Below are positions 25,317-34,600 of a stretch of DNA of 64,000 nucleotides, one piece after another. The DNA comes from Spirochaetaceae bacterium. Its GTDB lineage: Bacteria; Spirochaetota; Leptospiria; Leptospirales; Leptonemataceae. The position numbers and the translations under genes are program-made. The notes under the pieces were generated by a model. It saw only the letters and a list, made by a program, of their open reading frames with translations. It ran no database searches and was not told the DNA's origin. Every line of letters starts with the position of its first letter. The stretch's first letter is position 1. Where the stretch lies: assembly GCA_002730875.1 (NCBI GenBank), contig PCBI01000010.1:1-64000 (forward strand), in the 5' to 3' direction.

Positions 25317-27329
25317 ATGAGTGCAAATCCCGCGGAGAAGGCCGAAAAAAAAATGGGCCTTCCCACTGGCGGATTCCTGGACAGGTTCACCATCACGACG
25401 CGAATCTTGATGGTAGTGGTTCTTCTATGTCTGGCCTATCCGTTTATTATTTTTCTTCTGGTGCAGGTGCAGAATCGCGCCATTGACTTTGGACAAAAAG
25501 AGATTCTGGGATCGGATTACCTGGGAAGAAGTACACCTCTACTTATATCCATAGCAAGAGCCGACTCCGGTCTGGAACTCCTGCCAGAAATGCCCGAATC
25601 CTTAACCACGTTTCATGGAAGCTACGCCGAACCCCTGAATGCGGAAAATCAGTTTCTAGCCCTGCGTGAGGCGCTTGGTCAGGGCTCGAATTCACAGCCA
25701 ACCCGTGCACTGGACTCTGCCGGTAATGGAAGTCCATTTAAGCAAGCCCTGGAACTGAATAAGCGGATCGGCGATCAATCCAACCTGATTCTGGATCCGG
25801 ATCTGGATTCCTATTATTTAATGGATGTGGTTTTGCTTCGCATCCCGTCTCTTGTGGAAATCACCAGGGGCCTGCAAATGGCAAGGGACCGGGACGATGA
25901 GTATGAAGAGAGAACCCAGCTTTCGCTTCTTGATGCAAATATCAAAAGCATTCAGGATTCCATGGACACTGCCTTTGAGCAAAACGGCACAACCGAATCC
26001 GCTCTGAAGACAGAACTGGACTCATTCCTGAAAGCTGCTCGCAAGTTTCGCAATTCAGCCTCCTCCGCTGCGGCAGCCAGAACGTGGTACTCCGCCATCC
26101 AGGATTTCTTTCAGCCTACAAATAAAGAGATGCGAAGGCTTCTTTCCGTCCGCGTCCAAGGTTTTCGCACGGAACAAATCATCAAGCTGTCCATCATTGG
26201 CGCCGCTGTTCTGCTGGCGTTCATCGCATTGATCTTTGTGGTTCGATCCATCGTCCGGCCCATTCGCGCCATGGAAAGCAGAATGCACGATCTGAGCCAG
26301 GGCGAGGGCGACCTGACCCTGAGACTGCCGGCCAATGAATCCAATGAACTGGGACGATCTGCCGGGCATTTCAACCACTTTGCGGATCGTCTGCAGGGCT
26401 CCATTCAAAGTATTGCTCTGGCGGCCGGCTCCCTGGAGAACAACGGAAACATGGCCATGGGAACCGTGGATATGATCGGTCAGGGGTTGCAGGATCAGGC
26501 AGCATCTCTTGAGGAGGTCTCTGCGGCCATGGAACAGGTAAGCGCCTCGGCGGATCGGGTGAATTCTTCTATGGATGAAGAAAAGCAGCGACTGACAGAT
26601 CTTCTCGCTTCAATGGCGAAGCTTCGCACGCTGGCGGACCGAATGGAGCAACAGATTCGGGACGGGAACGGAATGGCTCAAAGTCTGTCCAGGGAAGCGA
26701 AATCCGGCACGGAAGAAATGCAAAACGCAAGTTCCGAAATGCAGGCCATTGTGCGAAATACCATGGACATGGCTACCATTGGCTCCGAAATCCAGGAAAT
26801 CGCAGAAAGGATCAATCTACTGGCCCTGAATGCTTCGATCGAAGCGGCCCGGGCCGGCGAATACGGACGAGGATTCGCCGTAGTGGCCACAGAAGTATCC
26901 AGACTGGCAGATCGCACGAACGAAAGCATCGGAAGGATCTCTTCGATGATGGAGGAAAACCGACAAAGGGTACAGGCAAGCACCGAAGTAATCGAAAATG
27001 CTGTGAATCGCGCACTTCGGCTGAGCGAAGGGGTGCTTCAGCTAAAGTCCGCCCTGGTAGGAATCGCAGATACGTTACCAGAACAGGAACGCATCCAGCT
27101 GGAAACGAAAGCGAATCTGAATTTGCTGGAGGATCAGACTCAACTGATCTATTCCATTGTCAAAGAACAGAAACAGGCGATTCAGGAAGCCAGCAACTCC
27201 ATCAACCAGATCAACAACACAGCCCAGAGTCATGCCGAAGCTTCCAGGCATCTTACCGATTTATCTTCGCAAAATGTAGAGCTCGCTACAGAACTAAAGG
27301 AGCAGGCCAGCTTTTTTAAAACGGGATGA
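25317..27329 (+). CDS. Methyl-accepting chemotaxis protein
   Basis: The 670-aa receptor has a short cytoplasmic N-terminus, TM1 (about 28-52), a periplasmic sensor (about 55-283), TM2 (about 285-312, [17 protein letters not shown]), a HAMP domain ([25 protein letters not shown]) and a signalling domain. The hairpin tip [45 protein letters not shown] is canonical and contacts CheA/CheW. It has no recognised ligand domain and no C-terminal CheR-binding pentapeptide. No gene partner is adjacent. The ATG at 25317 gives a normal topology. Confidence 0.95.
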   Translation: MSANPAEKAEKKMGLPTGGFLDRFTITTRILMVVVLLCLAYPFIIFLLVQVQNRAIDFGQKEILGSDYLGRSTPLLISIARADSGLELLPEMPESLTTFHGSYAEPLNAENQFLALREALGQGSNSQPTRALDSAGNGSPFKQALELNKRIGDQSNLILDPDLDSYYLMDVVLLRIPSLVEITRGLQMARDRDDEYEERTQLSLLDANIKSIQDSMDTAFEQNGTTESALKTELDSFLKAARKFRNSASSAAAARTWYSAIQDFFQPTNKEMRRLLSVRVQGFRTEQIIKLSIIGAAVLLAFIALIFVVRSIVRPIRAMESRMHDLSQGEGDLTLRLPANESNELGRSAGHFNHFADRLQGSIQSIALAAGSLENNGNMAMGTVDMIGQGLQDQAASLEEVSAAMEQVSASADRVNSSMDEEKQRLTDLLASMAKLRTLADRMEQQIRDGNGMAQSLSREAKSGTEEMQNASSEMQAIVRNTMDMATIGSEIQEIAERINLLALNASIEAARAGEYGRGFAVVATEVSRLADRTNESIGRISSMMEENRQRVQASTEVIENAVNRALRLSEGVLQLKSALVGIADTLPEQERIQLETKANLNLLEDQTQLIYSIVKEQKQAIQEASNSINQINNTAQSHAEASRHLTDLSSQNVELATELKEQASFFKTG

Positions 27330-27747
27330 GCGAACAAACGCAAATCATTTCTTCAAAGCGCGGCCACAAACAAATACCAGCTCCAGCGACTCAGGCTCAA
27401 GCTACCGGAAAACAAACGAGAATTCGCCTGAGGCACGATGACCAGAAATGCAAAAAAGGAATCAGGACGTCTTGCCAGACGAAACCTTCGTTCGAATTGC
27501 CCGAGAAATCCTGACCGAGTTTATAGATAAGTAAGAGCACAGGGCCGATGGCATACTGAACCGTAAGCGAACTTGTAAGGGTTTTCTTCAGTGACCGGTA
27601 CATTTCAGTGCTTTACGTATGTGCGCGCAATGCCCTGTGGGTCTATCCTGCAAAGACGGAATCGCGCTTTGTTCCTACGGCTGACTTGTGTATCTGCGCT
27701 ACGCCACCGAAGTCAAAACCAGGTATGGCGGCACGCACAAACATAGC
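27330..27747. other. 418-bp gap without a supported gene
   Basis: Between the chemoreceptor stop and the next gene I see no RNA gene and no clear terminator. A 62-codon frame on the plus strand (27326-27514) is polar and low-complexity. A 68-codon frame on the minus strand (27397-27603) has two hydrophobic stretches but no ribosome site. I do not call either. Confidence 0.5.
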
Positions 27748-28293
27748 TCATTTTATCACCGATCCATCTTCCAGAATCAAAAAGTGGAATGCATTGTTGG
27801 CCGTGGGCAGAATGATTCCGGTAACCTGCTGACCTTTGCGGACTCCTCTATATATGGATTCGCTTACAAGCATTTCGGTTTCGTATTGCGAATCCCCCGG
27901 TATCTGCTCGGTGTCCAGCAACCCCGAATGGTCGAATGCGCCCGTTTCCTCTGCTACAAATAGGATCCAATAGCTGATCTCCGGCTCCATAATACCGGTG
28001 GTCTTTTTTACGACCTGCTTCTTTTCAATGAGATCAAGGACCCTTCCGGTCTGGAATGTGGCTGGCTGCCCGGGCTTCACCCTGGAGCTCTTAAAGACCA
28101 TAAAGCCAATGAAGCCGCAGAAGAACAGAAGGACGATACCGCCCAGCTTGAATTTCATGGGCGCCCAGACAATGAGCGCTGTAGCCGCCAGCACCAGTAC
28201 TCCAATGATTCCGTAAACCCACAGCGGAGGACCGGAGGCGAAGTTTTCCAGTACAGGACTCACCTCGGATTTGTAAATGTGACTCCAGTTCAT
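27748..28293 (-). CDS. Two-helix membrane protein, unknown function
   Basis: The 181-aa protein has two adjacent membrane helices (about 25-68: WVYGIIGVLVLAATALIVW and GGIVLLFFCGFIGFMVF). These are followed by a soluble domain with TGRVLDLIEKKQVVKKTTGIMEPEISYWILFVAEETG and a C-terminal TGIILPTANNAFHFLILEDGSVIK, which looks like a small beta domain. I do not recognise the family. It is divergent from the first giant cyclase with a 322-bp gap between them. Confidence 0.7.
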   Translation of the reverse strand: MNWSHIYKSEVSPVLENFASGPPLWVYGIIGVLVLAATALIVWAPMKFKLGGIVLLFFCGFIGFMVFKSSRVKPGQPATFQTGRVLDLIEKKQVVKKTTGIMEPEISYWILFVAEETGAFDHSGLLDTEQIPGDSQYETEMLVSESIYRGVRKGQQVTGIILPTANNAFHFLILEDGSVIK

Positions 28294-28458
28294 GGCAAGA
28301 CACTGGTTCAGGGATGGTGAGTCGCAAGCGAAATAATGCCGGTTTCAGCGGGCATGAATGCTCGAAAACTGGCCCGGGGCAGAGCCTCTGTATACGCGGC
28401 ATGCCAGATACACATTTATCCGTATAACATTCACTACAACGAAGCGGGGCCGGGTATC

Positions 28459-28513
28459 AGGCCATCATCAGGCCATCATCAGGCCATCATCAGGCCATCA
28501 TCAGGCCATCATC
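28459..28513 (+). repeat. Five perfect copies of an 11-bp repeat upstream of the first cyclase
   Basis: AGGCCATCATC is repeated five times without a mismatch from 28459 to 28513, starting about 157 bp before the ATG at 28616. The period is close to one helical turn, so copy change would shift upstream elements by whole turns. The rest of the 322-bp gap (28294-28615) has AT-rich candidate promoter sequence after 28520 and AAGG shortly before the ATG. Confidence 0.95.
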
Positions 28514-28615
28514 TTGCATCAGTACTTACACAGACTTACTTTATTAGAAATTAGGGAACCCGCGCCTACGAATTCAATTGCCCGGTTTCGATAATCTATA
28601 GAAGATTGTAAGGCT

Positions 28616-31600
28616 ATGGATTACCGGAACAACAAATGGGGGTTAGTGCGTGGGCTCATTGCCGTCGCAATACTCTTTTCGCTGCCCAACTGTTCCGGCC
28701 AGGAAACCCTGCCTCTGCCCCGGGCAGATGAAGGGTCCATTGGATTAACCCGACATCAACTGGAGTCCGGGCTTCCCCTGGATGGCCGATGGATTTTTGT
28801 TCAGGATCGTTTCATTAATCCGGATTCCTGGGAAAGTCGACTGGAATCCCTCCGGCAAAGTTCAGAGCCCGGATCCTTTATTCCTTCTACAGAAAATTAC
28901 ACCCCTGGTTCAGACCCTGAGCGCGCTCCGGGGATGAACCGCGAAGGTAGGCCTGAGCCTGGACGGCAGTATTTCCCGGATGATCCGGATGACGACGGAG
29001 TCGGTTACCGTACAGTGCCTGGTTCCTGGTCCATAGCGAATGAACTGGACCCGGCCCTTCCCGCCGACGGTCGGGCAAGCTATATACTGAAATTAGATCT
29101 ACCCGAAGACTTGCCGGATGAAGAAATCGCAATTCGCATTCCGGACGTGGGCACCGCCTACCGGATATACTTCAATGGACAACTTCTCTCCAGTCAGGGC
29201 AGCGTAGAGTCGGATGAACGGACGATGACCGAGGCCATGCGTCCGGTGATCCGGCGAATCCCAGCGGATTTACTGCGACCGGAAAATGAGATCCTATTCC
29301 ATATCGCCAACCTGGAGTATCAGAATGCCGGGCTGTGGCGAAGCCCTGTAATAGGCTTGAAAGACAGCCTGGAGAAAACCGAAACCCGGGGAAAGACCCT
29401 GGGGACTTTTCTTGCCGGCGGACTAATACTAATAGGGATTTACCACCTGGGATTGTTTTTCGCCAGGCGAAAGGAAAGCGCCCCGCTCTACTTTGCCCTG
29501 TTTTGCATTTCCGTGGCGATCTGGTCGTCACAAAGCGGGGCTCACAAGCTTGTCGCCCTCATCATTGACAATTTGGCCGGGGAGCTGGCCATTCGCATCG
29601 AGTATATTGCGCTGTATCTAGCGGTGGGTAGCTTCATTTTCTTTGCAGGTCGTCTTTATCCAGAGGAAATGCCGGTCTGGCCCAAACGACTCATCGTAGC
29701 ATTCTCCCTGTTTTGTAGTATTCTCGGTCTGATCCTTCCCCTGAGCGCTTTCGTAAAAACCCTGGCCCCCATGCAGATCACCATCCTGGGGGCTGTGGGA
29801 CTGACCCTGTTCTGGTCGGTACAGACTGTGCGAAGGAAACGACTGGGCGCTGCTATCCTGGGCGCATCAGTTATCATTCTGGCGACGATGGTGACCAATG
29901 ACGTATTGCTTGCCATGGAGCTTTTTCAGGGCATCTATCTGGGACCCTACGGATTAATGTTTTTCATAATCGGACAATCCTTCGGGATGTCCATGAAGCT
30001 ATCCAACGCATTCAATCAACTGGAAAGCCTTTCCCAGGACCTGGAAGCCCGGGTAGAGAAGCGAACCGAAGAACTGGATTCGTTAAACGAACTTACGCGA
30101 ATCGTAAACGAAAGCCAGGACCTAGACTACATTGTTGGAAGCACTTCCCACTTCCTGATTGATCATCTGGGAATGCGAAGGATGTTTCTATTTCTGATTG
30201 ACCCTGTAAGCAACGAAATCACTGGAAACGGCGGCCAAATCGCCGACCTTTCGCAAGAAGACAGGGTCTTTTTCGAGAGTCTGCGAGCGCCGGTGAATCC
30301 AGAATTGGGAACCCTCTATCGCACCATCCAGAAAAAGAAATCCGTTTACCTGGATTTCAAAAGAACTCGAAGGCCGGAAGCTCTCATAGATCGGCTGGTT
30401 GTGGAACAGCTGAAGATGACTTCGGTGGTGCAGATTCCGGTGATGGTGGGCGAAGAAGTTGTGGGAGTGGCCACCATCGATCCCGGGGAAGGCCGGCTCA
30501 AGCGACAGGAGATTCCACGTTTGGAAGCCGTAGTCGCTCAGATCTCCGGCGCCGTCCAGAAGCAGCTCTTGCTGGAAAAGGTGGAGTCCGAAAAACGAGA
30601 AGCCGAAGAGCTCAGAGCTCTGGCCGAGCGCGAAAAAGAGGAAAGCGAACTACTGGCCGAACTGGCCAGGGAAATCAATCGGGGCGCATCCATAGATGAA
30701 TTGTTGCTTCCTGTGGCCCGGCTCTCCCGGGAGCGACTGGGCACAAGCAGCCTGGCGCTCTACCTGGAAGACGAAAACAAAGACCTGGTGCTCAGGGCCG
30801 GATTCTACCAGGACCAGGTGGACGATCCGTCCAAGTACCCGGAAATAGCGCAAAGAATTCCGCTTTCGTCAACGGGAAGCACACTTCCCCGGGTCCATTT
30901 GAGGCAACGATCCAGCTTCATTGGCAAGATTCGTAGAGATCTACTTCGGGATTTCGCGGTGGACTTTGCGCTGTACGAGTTCTGGCAATACGAATGGGTG
31001 GCTCTGCTGCCGCTTCTACTGAAGGATCGATCCATTGGACTGATTGCCTGGTCTGGCCCCGCTGCCGATCGAATCTCGCGAAAGGATCTGCCGCTTCTCG
31101 AACGAGTGGCGGATTTGATTACCGGAGCCGTAGAGAACCTGAATCTTCTGGATAGGATTCGCCAGGAGCAGGTAAATTCCGAAATAGAGCGTCAGAATAG
31201 CCAGACCCTGGCCATGCTTTCGCGAAAAGCCATTGAGGGCGATGATCTGAATACTATCGTTGAGGGGATCTACGAGCCTATCTTCAGGTTGGTAGGGAAC
31301 CTGGGGATCGCTCTGTATTTACCTGATCCAGACCGCAAGAATCTGGAACATCGATGTGTCCTGGACAATAACGGTTTCTATTCTCTGGACTCACTTCCCG
31401 CTTCCATTCGCAGTATACCGCTAAAACCGGAAACCGGTTCTCTTTACTGGTGTTTCGAAAAGGCGCGAAGCTGGTACATGCCGATCATAAGCCAGTCCCG
31501 AGTAGACAAATCGCCTATCGATAGCGCTATCCAGGCGTTCTACCAGTTTTCCTGGTGCTACCATATCCCGCTGGTTGTTAACGATGAGGTCATTGGAATC

Positions 31601-34600
31601 GTAACCCTGGCCGGGCGAAGCCCCGTATCGCTTACCCGGCAGGACCGACAGTTCCTGGAGCGAATTGTAGCCCAGGTAGCCGGCGCCATTCGAATGCAAC
31701 AGCTCTTAAGAAGCGTCGAACAGCAGCGAAATGCCGCCGGCAAGTTGCAGCGAGAATCCAGAGCCCTGGCGGACTTCACTCGACTGCTGAATCAACGAGC
31801 CGATCTCAAATCCATAGTACTGGAAGTTTGCCGATTCGCGGTCGAGTCCCTGGATCTACGAGGATCCTATATCATGCTGGTGAATGAACCCGAAAAGGAA
31901 TTCCAGGCCATTGGCGGATTCGGCACCGACTACGGCGATCAGCAGGCCCTGTTCGTAGAAGCGTCCCGCATTCCCATCCATCCGGACTCCGGAGTTCATT
32001 ACGGTACCTACAACAGGAAGAAGACAGTCTATTTACCGAGAATCCCATCAAATGCCGCGGAATTTGACGGATTCCTGGCTGAACTCTTTGACTTGAAGAG
32101 TTTCGCCCTGGTTCCATTGCTCCTGGATGACCGCGTAATCGGCATCATGGGCGCGGACCCGGGGCAGAAGCGGCTAAGCGGCGAGGATCTTCGCAAGCTG
32201 GAAACCTATGCGGATCAGGTAGCTGGAGCGATAAACAACGGCAATCTGCTCAAGCAGGTGGAGGATCAAAGAAGCAGCATCGAAGGCCTGGCCGAAATCA
32301 CGCAAACGGCGGCCACGACAGATAACCTGGAAGAGATTCTGGATCAGATATTCGCCTATGTTTACCGCAGATTCGGTATTGCCTCCGGTATTGTTCTTTT
32401 GCCGGACTCCGCCGGGAATACTCTGCAAAGCTACAAGGCATTCTCCCTGGAGGATATGGATAAGCTCAACCTCTGGGATGCCTTCGAATATGCAAAAAGC
32501 ATGCGCCTGTCCACCGGCGAAGACGGCGGCACCCTGGCCCGGACCTTCGCCCGGGGTAAGCCCTTCTACGTTCCAGACACATCCAGGCTGACCTCGATAA
32601 GCAGAGATTACCCTGGCGCCGAGAAGGACCGGGAAATCCTGGAGCACCTGAATTATCGCGGCTATTTCGCACTGCCCATGCAGGTGCATGGCGAGCCCGT
32701 GGCCCTCATGATATTCACGGCCTACACCGAGGCCTTTAAGCTTACTCCCAAAGAACGGGAGGAACTGCGAACCCTGGCGGACCAACTGGCCGGCATCATT
32801 CGCTCCAGACAACTGGCCACGAGTCTCGATTTCGAAAAGCAACAGGTAGAAAGAGAAAAAGCCGACAGCCAGGTGCTTGCCAATCTGGCCAGACAGGCAA
32901 ACGAAGGCTCGAACATAGAAAGTATTCTGCGCGAAATGGCGGCCTATGCGGATTCAGAATGTGGAGTACAACGTCTGGGACTCTGGCTGGTTGATCCGGA
33001 CTCCCGCGAGGTTCATCTGCATTCCGTACTGCATGCCGGACAGCCGGTGGACCTGAACCAGGTTCCAGAGATCATCCGTACCCTGCCGTTCGGCCCCGGA
33101 GGAGGAAGCGTGCCTGCCGTAATTGAACGGAACCGAAAGATGTACCTTCCCAGGATTAATCCGGCCTTCCTGGAGGCTTCCCCTCTGGACAGAGAGATTC
33201 AGCAATACTTTAACTTTGACTGGCTTTTGCATCTTCCCCTGAGCATGGAAGGCACCGTACTGGGAGTCATTAACTTTGTGGGCCGTATCGATCGACGCCC
33301 GGATGTACGACAAAGATCTCTTCTTGAACGGATGACGTCCCAGATTGCGGGCGCCGTTCAGAGCAAGCAGCTGGTAGCGGAGATTCAGGCCGAACGGTAT
33401 GACAGCGAAGCTCTCGCCGAAGTAGCCCGACGGGCCAATGAAGAACCGGGAATCTCGGAGATCATGGAAGTTGTTCTCAAATATGCCGGAGAACAATGCG
33501 GCGTAGATACACTTTGTCTACTGCTGGTGAGCCCTGACGGGAAATTCCTGTCTCCCCGGGCTGCCATTCGCCAGGGGAAGTCTATGGATCCGGATTCTGT
33601 TCCAGCGTTGCTTCGCGAGTTCCCCTTGAGCCCGGAATCCGGAACTCTTTACAGAGTGCTGGAGCGAAAAGAAAGTCTGTATTATCCCAGGATTACGTCT
33701 GGTATGGAGCGACGGATGTCGGAGGTGGACCGGGCTATTCGTGATTACCTGGAGTTTCACTGGTTTATGGATGTACCGGTCATGGTCCATGGCCAGGTGC
33801 TGGGCGCCCTGGCATTTGCGGGGCCTGAACGTCCAAAACTTTCCGCCAGGGAAAAGAATTTCCTGGAGCGAATCACCGCACAGGTGTCCGGCGCCATCTA
33901 TGGCAAGAAGCTTCTGGACCAGGTAGAAAAAGAAAAAGATACAGCGCGAAAACTGCAAAAGGAAACGGAAGGCCTTAACCGACTGCTAAAGCGAATCGCA
34001 CCCATCGAAGATCTGGACGAAATCATGGCCGAGGTGCTGGATTACCTGAAAGGCACCTATGGCATTACACTTTATTCCCTGTACCGGGCCGATCATGACT
34101 CACAGTTGCTACACCCGGTTTCTGTTCGATTCCCGGATCATCTATCGCAAGAAGATGCCCGCTATATTGAATCCACTCCCATTCCTTTTGGCGAAGATGC
34201 GGCCGGAGCATTTACCATGGCCTGCCGGCGCAGTCCGCGATATACGTATTACAAGGGCTCCAGATTGAAGACCCCGGGACTACCGGAAATCGAACGATTC
34301 GTCATCGATCAATGCAAGCTGGAGATGATGGTCACATTTCCTTTGATGGATGGGGATCGAATGGCCGCCATACTGAATCTCAGCACAACCAGCGAAATCG
34401 AGTTCAGTAACGATCAATTAGAACAGCTTTCCATTCTGAGCGAGAGCATATCCGGCATCATTCGAATGAATGGACTCATTCAGGATGTGCGGGAACAAAG
34501 CAGACGCGCAGAAGAAGCCAGGAAAGAAACCGACATATTGGCCTCACTATCAAAAAAGGCCAACGAAGCCACCGACCTGGAACAGGTAAGCCAGGGGTTG

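Noticed and set aside
27397..27603. 68-codon minus-strand frame with hydrophobic stretches
   Set aside because: No ribosome site, no partner gene and atypical composition; too weak to call.
28459..28513. Short CRISPR array
   Set aside because: The 11-bp copies are directly adjacent without spacers and no cas gene is present.
32174..32842. Long minus-strand reading frames inside the cyclases (also 36347-37222 and 23888-24568 elsewhere)
   Set aside because: They are mirror frames of clearly coding genes, lack family motifs and have no ribosome sites.
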